Below, in pieces: positions 55,131-64,000 of a stretch of 64,000 bases of DNA. This DNA comes from Agriotes lineatus (Eukaryota; Arthropoda; Insecta; Coleoptera; Elateridae). The stretch covers positions 1-64,000 of the forward strand of contig CALNHX010003573.1 in the NCBI GenBank assembly GCA_940337035.1. Direction: 5' to 3'. The translations under genes were made by a program, and so were the position numbers. Under the pieces are notes generated by a model, which was given only the letters and a program-made list of their open reading frames with translations, was not told where the DNA came from and made no database searches. Position 1 is the first letter of the stretch; each line of letters begins with the position of its first letter.

Positions 55131-57600
55131 CATACACTGATAGACCCCGAAAAGGGCTATCGATCTGTTTTTTAAAGAATCTCATGAATTATCTGTGGCG
55201 CCCTCTACGAAGCTTTAAAGTTTGAAAATTTAAACCCCTTTAATTAATAAACAAAACAAGATAGGTAGCTGGGGTTTTCACTGAATTGCTCAGTGCATAA
55301 TGGAGCATATGAATATGCAAAAAATATTACACTCGTGGATATATGTAAGCGCACCGGCCCCCTCCCCCCTCTATTTTTGAAAAATAATTTTTTGTTGTTA
55401 TATTTTTGCGCCAAAGAATCTTTTTCCGCGAAAATAAAAAAATCGATTTTGTATGCCCTAGAAAATATAATTTCCAGGTACTTAGAAAATTTCACCTCGG
55501 TGCTACAGCCGTTTTGAGGAAAATAATACATAAACTAGCACAGTGGCGGCTTGTCCACTTGGCGCCATCTACAGAAGCTCGGTGGTCACGTTTTGAACTA
55601 CACATTCTTTTATATTTACCCGCAATTTACGTGAAAGTGTAAAAGCTTATCACGGTGAAGATGTGAGTCATCGAGTTGAAATTTTGATATGTTGTAAAGA
55701 CTGTTGAATAAAGACGATATGAACAGTTTCCAGTATGGGCAAGTCCAGGGAGGTAGTCACGTCCACTTTTTTTGTATTGGAATGTCAATAATTAGTTACT
55801 TAGTTACTTGATTTCTAAAAAATTGATGTTCTAATATTTTAATCTCATTTGCATAAGTCACAATATTTATGTCAACCAACTGTCAAAACAAATCTGAAAT
55901 TCAAGTGACAAATACCCAATCTTTACAACGGTACACAACAATATTAAAAAACACAGTAAGTAATTATTTCTTAATTAGTTCACCTTTTAATTGTCTTTAT
56001 TTCGTTTCTAGTTATGATTTTAATAAGAAATCACCCACCTTTCATTTGGTCAGTACGTTTCCAGATGTCAACCTCCGTTTAACCTGCTACTAGACCCTCT
56101 CAAGCACCTTTCCGCAATGCACGATTCACAGACAGACAAGACGTGCTAACCGTCCAACATCAGCAAACTCCACCTTTTCTACAGCATTCAGCCAACAGAG
56201 CAAACCTGCAGACATCTACTTGCTACCGCATCTGCTCCTCTCTTGGAATGTGCTTATTTTACCAGATGACCCTCATCTGGAAGTCCCATATAGCACCAAA
56301 CAGCGTGACGTAATCCACTTTGATTAATGTAATATGTCAAATGAACTTTTCCAATAAATATTCCTATTATATTTCTTTAATGATTTACTTTTGTAGAGTA
56401 ATTTTGCTATCCATTAGTTTTTTACCACATACCAATAATCTTCATTAGTTAAGTCTTTGCTTCTTCTTGTTATTTTAAAATTCCATTTTTATTCACCACG
56501 TAGATTTTAAGTATACCCTTTTTATTAGTCAAAACATTTATCAATAAAAACAGGGTTATTTTAAATATTTTTAATCACACCAAATTCATTACACTACATT
56601 TTCAAAATTTGGTATTATCAATAATCAAAACAAATTTTCTAACGATATCGAATCTCTTTTTATACACTCTAGTCTTAATATATTTGAGTTAAACCTACTA
56701 AATTTTTATTTTAGTTCAAATTAAGTATTTGTCATTCGTTTCAAACTGCAATTTATACAGTATAATTTATTTTCAAATCCATCTGTTTTTCAAATAGCTA
56801 TTTTCCATTCATATTCCCACCTTATACATGAATAAATCCAAATTATTTTTAACCATTGTAATCCCTTGATATTTTATAAATTTAATTCTAACACCCTTAG
56901 GTTGCATCATTACAATAATGCGATGAATTGATTGTAACAACTTTATTTATTTTGGGTATGAAATTAATATAAGTTAAAATCCAATACACACAATTCTGAA
57001 ATTATATTTTTATACTGTGCTCAAACTTTGTCTGTCAGTGCCTTAAAGCTAGTTAAAATGAAATGTAATAATTAATTACACAAATCAAATGGTTGCATGC
57101 CCCTCTTTCTATTTTATTTAACTGCAATACCAAATACGCTAGCTCTCGGCAAACACAAAAACTGCTTATCTCAGGTTTAGGTTCAGAATTTCACGATATT
57201 CTTAAATTTTAAGTTATTTGTCTCAAGGTAGCTCATTTGCTCGTTCTTAGTAGATAATTCACAACCTCGTAAAGTGACAGATGAACACAAAATGGTTTGC
57301 GCGTACAGCGTGTATTTGAATGTTTAAAATCGTGAAATAATGTGAGAAAGCGTCAGGTAAATAATTCGAATATTCCCGCTCGGTCACAATTAACTCGACC
57401 CTATTGTTATTCTAGAACGACGTAAACCCACGCCGACATTCATTTGTTTATGATGCTTGATTCTGGCCAATTTCGCAAAATTTACTGACGCCAAAGCTTT
57501 TATGAAAATTACGGTGTCGCAGAACTCTTGGAAAAGCGCTATGTCTCTTCAGTGAGGTTTACTCTCGTAAATAAGTACTTTTCCCGAACGCTGACACTCA
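55131..57600. other. no gene seen
   Basis: AT-rich non-coding DNA with short overlapping frames at 55244-55642 that have no motif. The 57.28-57.60 kb part is less AT-rich. Confidence 0.35.
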
Positions 57601-57605
57601 AATTA

Positions 57606-57760
57606 CAGATGGATCCTAGCTGGAAAGTTTTACTCGGCGTTGCTTCGATGATCCACGCAGATGACGCTCCCGGTTTTCTGCTTCTGTCTCTGCTGGAGTC
57701 GCTTCTCTGGGTGCAGATGTTGAAGGCGACGTTCTTGCAGACCTAATAGATTCAAAAACT
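57606..57760 (-). CDS. possible terminal coding exon, minus strand
   Basis: On the minus strand an acceptor-like TACTTTGTAG precedes a frame encoding SIRSARTSPSTSAPREATPA, then ETEAENRERHLRGSSKQRR, ending KLSS with a stop near 57616. It is polar and low in complexity, as disordered C-termini often are. On the plus strand two other readings are also open, one starting at an ATG (57609, MDPSWKVLLGVAS) and one ending at a donor-like AAAGTAAAT. I cannot choose firmly; the local composition differs from the AT-rich flanks. Confidence 0.25.
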
Positions 57761-57769
57761 ACAAAGTAA

Positions 57770-58490
57770 ATTACCATTAACTTGGTAAAATTAACTGCTG
57801 ACATAGTTGTAATTCTTCCTTACCCTTATATCTACTTCACATATGAAGTGCTAACAATTATATTGTTTACATATACTTTTTTGTACAGTGTAATATTATT
57901 CGTCTTTTTTTACGGATATTTCTTTCCCTCACTACTTTTTGCTTTTGCTATTCAACATTTTTTTATTGTCACTGTTTCCATTCCCATACCTATTGCGCTC
58001 AATTTTCACGTTTTCCTCTGATTACAGTTATTATAGTTGCCCTGTGCACACCATTTCACAATCATTGTTTCATTATTTTGTAAATATTTATTATCTATTT
58101 TATAACTTTGACTTTGCGAAACACGATTAATGTCAATAAATCCCAAAAGTGAGCTCGTTTGCTAATGAGGATGGTACGTTTATAATTTTTGATTTGTAGT
58201 AATCAAAATATAATACTCGTCTAATAATTTCAACTCCTTGGTTTTGCTGGTCCGGTTTTGAGTTGTGCAACTTACATCTTAATTTTTTTTCTTCAATCGT
58301 AGAAATTGTGCACTGACATTGACAGTTCATCGTGCCTTTTAGTGCTTAATTATGTTTAACTGAAAGTTTTTGTCAGCAATAATAATGTTTATTTACCTTT
58401 GTTGATTGTTTTATTATTTAAAAGTCGCATTAAAGGTTTTGTAGAACTTAAGTCTGCTCGATAGTTATACAGAGTGTATGTACTAGTATA
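57770..58490. other. no gene seen
   Basis: AT-rich. Frames at 57782-58130 encode hydrophobic T/A-rich translations without a family. Confidence 0.35.
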
Positions 58491-58493
58491 TTG

Positions 58494-58620
58494 GGAGCAA
58501 TAGTTGGCTGGATAGTTTATCTGCCGAGCTTGAAGGCAGATGAGTCCAGGCAAGCCACGTAAATATACTTTTGCTCAGAATAACATGTAGTATTTTTGCT
58601 TCAAACGTTGATAACAAATT
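58494..58620. repeat. family D copy 2, inverted
   Basis: Its reverse complement (AACGTTTGAAGCAAAAATAC, ATGTTATTCTGAGCAAAAGT, TACGTGGCTTG) follows 44660-44740 closely. Confidence 0.6.
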
Positions 58621-58845
58621 ATTTAAAAAATTTTAAGACACCAGGGATTATTTTAAGGTAGAATATTAGCTATAGCGCTAAATACAGCTTGCTTTATAGG
58701 GTGTTACTATGACGTCACTATAAACAACGTTGTATACAAAATTCAAAAAGAATAAATAATTATTCGTCTGCCAACCACTTTAAAGTAGTGGCAATTATGC
58801 ACATGTTTCTTCAGTGAATTTTATTTATTCATTGCAGCTTTTAAT

Positions 58846-58914
58846 ATGTCAGATTGTGAAACTGATCAGTGTACCCCGCTTGAAGTATCAAAGGCCGCCA
58901 AATTAGAAATTTAA
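58846..58914 (+). pseudogene. Crypton-like start relic, second copy
   Basis: ATG at 58846 opens MSDCETDQCTPLEVSKAAKLEI, then TAA. The acidic start and CTP-EV block match the relic at 2497, here with the following 'SKAAKL' of the family kept and nothing after. Confidence 0.35.
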
Positions 58915-59740
58915 AATGATTTAGCTACTTTACTTTATAAAGTGGTCTAGCAATCTAGCAGTATAATGTTACATGTTACTGACGTTTGAAGAAAATATAT
59001 ATTATTGTTAGTTGTTATAACATTATATAAAATGATCTTCATGCTAAAAAGCGATGTATTTATTCCTTGCTTTACATATTATCATCATTCGTGTTCAAGC
59101 CCTGTCTGAATACTTTTTCTTAGACTAATTTTTGTTCTACAACAATTTCTTAGGAATAATATTTTAGATTAGACATCCTGTTCGCTAATTTCTTTATTGC
59201 ATTAATCTTCTACGTTTTGTAGCAGCAACGCAGTTTACTCGGCACTGAACATTTTCTTTCAGGTTTTAGTTGTTTCCCTCTTTGTAATGTTTCAGGTTCA
59301 CATTTGCGTTTTTTCCTTCTTACTTCAGTATTTCCGTAGTATTGTTTACTTCGGCACGATCTGCCGAAATGATTACTTTCGGGTCCGACCATTTTTACTA
59401 ATTTAGACATTTTCCACAACCGCTCAACCAATCACTACCACACAAAAATTATACGAAATGACTACAAAAATTCATAACTTTTGTGTGCCAGCAACTGCTT
59501 TGGCGTTAAACGAACGTCGGAAAATGCAGTTTAGCGAAGGTGTTCCGTAGAATGGATGTACACACGCTACCTCGAGAACAACATAACCTAGCATGATAAT
59601 TTGTGCTTCAGTTGGTCTGGAACATTAATGCAAAGAACTGATAAGATTTTGGGAGAGATTAGTCGGTTTTCTTTGTATGTTTTTCGATTTCCGCTCATGA
59701 TATCAGTAATAGCCGTTAAGCCGCGGTCTAATTATGACGA
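58915..59740. other. no recognised gene
   Basis: A minus-strand frame at 59431-59210 is basic (EVRRKKRKCEPETLQRGKQL) with several Cys. Its style recalls the N-terminal part of some insect transposase-like proteins, but I cannot name a family. Confidence 0.3.
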
Positions 59741-59742
59741 AC

Positions 59743-59815
59743 GATGGTGTAATGGTACAGAGCTGGGCTGCCGAGCTTAAGGTCACAAGTTCGAACCTGG
59801 GTACTAGACACTTAA
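59743..59815 (+). repeat. tRNA-like segment (pseudogene or SINE head)
   Basis: Box-A-like GATGGTGTAATGGTA (59743-59757) and box-B-like GTTCGAACC (59789-59797) are at normal tRNA distance. The acceptor and T stems pair poorly and I cannot assign an anticodon, so I do not call a functional tRNA. Confidence 0.4.
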
Positions 59816-60640
59816 GTTTGTACACAACGTACACTCGATTATTGTAGGCGTTTCTATTTTCGTGTGTCGATTCTTTCCCTTTTTTACATATTTATAAGTA
59901 GCAGATGCTAGTAAGTCTGGTTCTATATTTCTATTTTACTTCACTTACCAGATAATTAATTAGAACTGCTTCTTCAATTACTTACAAGCTATTCCCCAAA
60001 TGTATGAGAAAATTTGTTTAACAGAGATGTGAATAGCTCGAAGTTGAAACTCCTTTCTACTTATGAATGGAGATTGATTCAGCAAACTCTCGAAGTGTTC
60101 TTGTTACTTTATGGGTTCAACGTGCATAGATAAACGATTATTCCTGGAAGTGTTTAACCAATTTTCCGATTTATAATTAGATAAACAGCAGGATGTGAAC
60201 AGTGCGGTAGATGCAACGTAACGGAGCCATTAGGATTGAGATACAAACCTAGGCGATTAGGCTCGAATCGTCGGATTATCCCATAAATATTTTGATTGAT
60301 TCATTACGCAGCAGTTTAAATGTAAATTGCCTAGCGGTATATGGCACTAAATAACATGCTCCATCAATTACGGCCCTGCTAGAAAAATAAGACAATTAAT
60401 TAATATCTAAGTACTTATAATTTATAAAACGCGTTTAATTAACTGAGCGAAACGATTCTCGCTATGATGCAATTAAGTTTGACGATTCCTAGAATCCCGA
60501 AACTTGTTCAATTTGCGATTGATTTATGTAGTTAGTCTTTAAAACCTCTCTTTTTGGGGTTAAGTGCGTTTATTGTACTCCAAATTATATTCCTTCAATT
60601 TAGTTCGAAATCGGCTGTAGTTTTAAGAATTTGCCAAAAT
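59816..60640. other. complex unique non-coding DNA, possible regulatory
   Basis: 60.18-60.62 kb has balanced composition with homeodomain-type words (TTGATTGATTCATTACG, CAATTAATTAAT) and no frame. Like 53.0-54.25 kb it could be conserved regulatory DNA. Confidence 0.3.
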
Positions 60641-61265
60641 CAGTAGCCTTGATAATTATCCGGCAATAATATCTATCAATTTATTTGAGAAGCAAATAAT
60701 GCAATTTGTATGGAAATATAATTCATGAAAACATATAAAAACTTCATGTGTAGTTCTGAGCTGTATTCGTGTTCTAAAGTGACTTGTACTTCGTAGGTTT
60801 AGTTTGAAAGTATCAACGTACGATATATTACCGACATTTAGATTTTAAACTTTACAAAAGTAAAGTCGATGTATTTGTTTTCACGTTTATTATGCTCTCT
60901 TGTTTACTTTTTCTGTGATTGCTAACTATAACAAATATTCTTTTGCTGTACACCATTTCCATTGATGTTTATGTTTCTAAAAATATTTAATTTGAAAATT
61001 AGCGACACACATATAATAACTGTCAGGTTTCTAACACTACGTCGCATGTTAAGATAATAGATAAGCCTGATGTAGACCTAGAATTAGAATATAGAACTTT
61101 CTCTGAGGCAGAATACGCGAATAGCGCTAAAGGGTTTCGGTCTTTCTAGTTCCTCTGAGAAGCAGTGGTTTCCGGCTCGAGGCTGGCAAGGGTCCGAAGA
61201 GGCGCTCGATCAAAGTGCAGGTCCTAGATAGGAAACAACATAAAGGATTGCTTCGGCCTAGACGG
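60641..61265. other. no gene; repeat R2 copy 3 in part
   Basis: ATGCAATTTGTATGGAAATA near 60698 matches the R2 phrase near 52707. The remainder is AT-rich, turning G-rich from about 61.10 kb. Confidence 0.35.
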
Positions 61266-61269
61266 AGCT

Positions 61270-61575
61270 GTGGAGCTTGGGGCCAGTAAGGAGGTTTGTC
61301 TGCCGAGGATGCTTCAGGTGCGAAGGACAGGCTCGACCTGGACGGGGCTACTGCGAAGACAAAGTGTGGTTCGACCTCCTAGTGAAGAAGTAACTTTGGG
61401 GCGATCAAAGAGGTTCGATCACGAAGATGCTGCAATAGTTTGAGCGAACTATAAAGGTTCAACCGCAGAAGAGGCTGCAATATTCCTAGACGAACAAGGA
61501 GGTTCGGCCACAGAAGAGTTTACAATGCATCTAGACGAACAAGGAGGTTCGTCCGCAGAAATCAACTGACTATTC
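61270..61575. repeat. 45-bp minisatellite
   Basis: AGGTTCG-type units recur near 61410, 61455, 61499 and 61544, spaced 44-45 bp, with degenerate units further left near 61290 and 61366. Each has GGTTC, then CGCAGAAGA or CACAGAAGA, then TGCAATA. The minus strand reads through 61646-61449 as a 15-residue repeat with EPPCSSR, since 45 bp keeps frame. Confidence 0.7.
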
Positions 61576-61659
61576 CTTCCGTTGTCTAGACTATTTAAAC
61601 TCACCGAGCTCTTTGTCTGTAGCAGCTGCATCGCATAGGCTGGCAATGCATGGTTGGGC

Positions 61660-62085
61660 GTCGATTGGCTCCACTTTATTAAATTATTTCATATACATTA
61701 TGTGCCCGTAGTAGATGACCAAAATCCGCGTATTTTGATATCGAAGATGACATAATTAGCATACCTGGTAACGTTTTCAATATAATTACGCGATTCCTTC
61801 TGCTACTTAATTAAGGCAACGGGCCTGTTACACGATCGGTCAGTCATGAGGGCTTCTTTATCTTGGTATTTAGGTTACTGACAGCCTTTTCTTAAGTAAT
61901 GTTTTTTTGTTATATCGAGCGAGTCTTTTGTTATCAACCGCTGGCCCCACCACGTGTAGACAGAACCGAGGCACAAAAGGTTTGAGCCGTCTTTGTTTCG
62001 CGTAGGGGACGTTTCAGGCTGGTATTAAAATGGCCAACTTTGAAAGCGTCTTCTAATCATCAAATTAATGATAAAAAGTCTGATA
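61660..62085. other. no gene seen
   Basis: Fairly complex non-coding sequence before a transposase relic; no convincing frame. Confidence 0.35.
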
Positions 62086-62089
62086 AACA

Positions 62090-62700
62090 TTGTCCAGGAA
62101 TTATCATTTTAAAAAACTACGACAGTTATTTAAAACACCAAGACTCCATATGATGTTTGAGAAAGTTTCTGTAGATTGGAGTACCAACCGAACAATTTGT
62201 AGCATGATGGTAGATGTTCTTCAGATATTTGAAACTGAACCAGGCACTACTGGTACAGCACGGATTACTATTGGTATTGGTTTTTCACATAAAAATATTT
62301 GCATAATTCTTCAGAACCAGTTATTGTATCCATTTCAGTATGTTAGGTGCAATATCTTTTAGAAGCAGTTTTTCTTCAAAAGTTGGAATTGAAACGACAA
62401 TTAGGCAAAGTAGGCACTTGAATAGCTTGTTCGCGACTAAAAGTTACTGACCCAATACTCTTTGAAAACACGATAAATGCTAAACGATATGAAAATAACA
62501 TTCTCCAAGAATGTATGAATCATCTCTATGATAATGGAATGCAACAAGCACACTGCCACCAGGATAACGCTACACCTCGTGTACCTCGAACTACGTTGTA
62601 ATATTTGCAGCAGTGGTTTGGCTACAGATTAATTTCAAAAGACCTTTGATCACCGATGGATAAGCGGGCTGGTTACATAAACTGTTTAACTAGGTCTGCT
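62090..62700 (+). pseudogene. mariner-type transposase relic
   Basis: The first piece, to 62362, has a helix-turn-helix block, VLQIFETEPGTTGTARI then FSHKNICIILQNQLLYPFQ, as in insect mariner/Tc1 proteins. After a gap, 62443-62660 reads PILFENTINAKRYENN, then AHCHQDNATPRVPRTT (the second catalytic Asp lies in QDNA) and QQWFGYRLISKDL. The usual segment with the first catalytic Asp is deleted between about 62390 and 62440, and stops break the end before the SPDL block. Terminal inverted repeats were not found. Confidence 0.72.
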
Positions 62701-63721
62701 TAAAATATAACAGAAGTTTCCATCAAAGCATACCCAGGATTCAAAATACTGCCCCGAAAGTTTAGCCAAGCCATGCAGTTACATTCTGTATACCCGATAA
62801 AAGATTCAAACTTGATGGTACCATTGACCATGATTGCATTGTTAAATAGAACATCGTTTTAAGCCTCTAGATAGTCTCTAATTAAAATATTGAAAGTGAA
62901 CCATAGCAAATGGAGAATTATGTAATAGTAATGCACCACAATACAGGCAGGTCACTTACATGATAAATTATTTTTAAAAGCGTAAAGCTTCTACCCGCGG
63001 TATCTTCATGGTTACAGGATTATAACAGAGAAAAATAGCTTTTCCCAAATGTAACGGTATTTTTATTTATTGTTGTTTCATATTATATTGGATGTGCCAA
63101 GGTATATACGAACCCGAAAAATAACTACAAAGGTAATTAAAAGCCATTATTCTAATGTCCACATTATTGCATTGTCGTCAAAGTTGAACAACTAGAAAAA
63201 AATCCTTGAAAACTATTTATATTTACAATGAGAACTGAAAACATGCTCGATAACAAAAAATCAGCGAATGCAAAGATCACACATATCTAGTACGATATGC
63301 AAATACACATATATAGTGCGCAATTAAATCACAATGACAGGACTATGATAACAAACGGATTGAAAGTGACTCAGTTTCGACAAGTGCCGGAAAACTTGCA
63401 GACGCAGAAATGCGGAAAGTCGTAAATCGAAGATGACTGCAGTGATCTGACGGAATAAACTGAGTCTCGTCAGTTCCCCAGTTTGTGTTTAGATAGCTTT
63501 TCTAGTTAAGTAAGTAGAGAGTTGTTCATTAATATCGGTGGCTGGATTAACCCTGCGTTTTCTTAAAAATGCAATTTGGCATTATAGTCACGAGGCAGTG
63601 TAACACGCCGCGGTCTAAGCTCAGCGGTAGGTTCTACAATGGCGTCAGCGGAAGGAGGGGTGTAGGCGTTACCCTTATTGATGCTGCTAAATAATTGGTG
63701 TAAAATTTTAATACGTTATTG
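62701..63721. other. no gene seen
   Basis: AT-rich to mixed non-coding DNA. AAGCTCAGCGGTAGG near 63617 looks like a tRNA box A, but no box B follows. Confidence 0.4.
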
Positions 63722-64000
63722 CTAATGACCCGATGCGATGATACATACAAAAGAAATATGTACAAAACAGTCATCTAGACTCGGGCGCCGGTGGCGCGGC
63801 CTGTCCCGGTTGGCGGAGGCGGGGAACGCGGCCTGGACGAGGTCCGATCCTCCCGGGGAGCGGAGCGGAGCACGGCTCGTTGTGGGCGCTGGCGGCGCTC
63901 TGGATGGGGCGTCGAGCGGGGCTGCGAGGTTCTCCTGGGACGTCAGCGGCGCGAGTAACCCTCTCGGGGACGGTGTCTGGAGCGGGGCGTTGTTGGGGCA
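63722..64000 (-). CDS. possible coding exon in a GC-rich block, partial at window end
   Basis: From about 63780 base composition jumps to very GC- and CpG-rich. On the minus strand a frame is open from the window end to TAG at 63724-63722, about 92 codons. It reads as a Pro/Ala/Ser/Arg-rich segment (PRGLLAPLTSQENLAAPLDA, SPGGSDLVQAAFPASANRDR, HRRPSLDD), with about four in five third positions G or C. Such disordered C-termini occur in regulatory proteins. Because GC-rich DNA has few stops, other frames are also open, so coding is unproven; a promoter-type CpG block is the alternative. There is no start in the window. Confidence 0.3.
   Translation of the reverse strand, partial: CPNNAPLQTPSPRGLLAPLTSQENLAAPLDAPSRAPPAPTTSRAPLRSPGGSDLVQAAFPASANRDRPRHRRPSLDDCFVHISFVCIIASGH

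Noticed and set aside
63600..63660. tRNA gene suggested by AAGCTCAGCGGTAGG
   Set aside because: Only a box-A-like word; no box B or stem structure follows.

Overview
This is AT-rich eukaryotic nuclear DNA, most likely from an insect with a large, transposon-filled genome. The evidence is the mix of insect-type elements: a Ty3/gypsy LTR retrotransposon, jockey/CR1-like LINEs, a Penelope-like element, hAT, Tc1/mariner and Helitron DNA transposons, and many foldback MITEs. A beetle is possible, but that is inference. No complete host gene was recognised. Three short stretches could hold host exons: an open frame at 23.08-23.46 kb, a candidate terminal exon near 57.6 kb, and an abruptly GC-rich block at 63.72-64.0 kb that runs off the window. 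The window reads as intergenic or intronic DNA.

Layout. 0-4 kb: foldback elements, a 5'-truncated LINE with a perfect 14-bp target duplication (914-2422), a Crypton-like coding relic and a tRNA-derived SINE-like piece. 4.08-17.81 kb: a nested stack. The outer shell is a hAT element with 8-bp target duplications (CCAACAGG). It holds a MITE and a 11.8-kb Ty3/gypsy-type LTR retrotransposon (5702-17522, 4-bp duplication ATAT). The retrotransposon holds a Tc1/mariner relic (12455-14149), a small MITE and a palindrome, and a 1030-bp Helitron (16432-17461) sits in its 3' LTR. The 5' LTR preserves the empty site for the Helitron. The retrotransposon genes run gag, pro, RT, RNase H, integrase. An A9 run, followed at once by the open pol frame, indicates -1 frameshifting between gag and pol. 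One gag break and three pol lesions make this copy defective although its two LTRs are almost identical.

18-38 kb: a second copy of the MITE, an RT-bearing LINE piece on the minus strand (20.1-21.2 kb), a decayed LINE on the plus strand (24.5-26.15 kb), a short RT relic (28.05-28.33 kb), a Penelope-like element with RT and GIY-YIG domains on the minus strand (31.4-33.4 kb), and an endonuclease-only LINE relic (36.4-37.8 kb). 38-64 kb: mostly non-coding DNA with many long palindromes, a repeat family marked by an ACTTCC hairpin plus a GTCT array, several diverged interspersed repeats, a 45-bp minisatellite (61.3-61.6 kb) and a decayed mariner-type transposase (62.1-62.7 kb).

The genes do not form a host pathway. 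Those inside each element are its own replication or transposition machinery, and most are broken. The value of the window is its insertion history, the recoding signal in the LTR element, and the recurring palindrome families.
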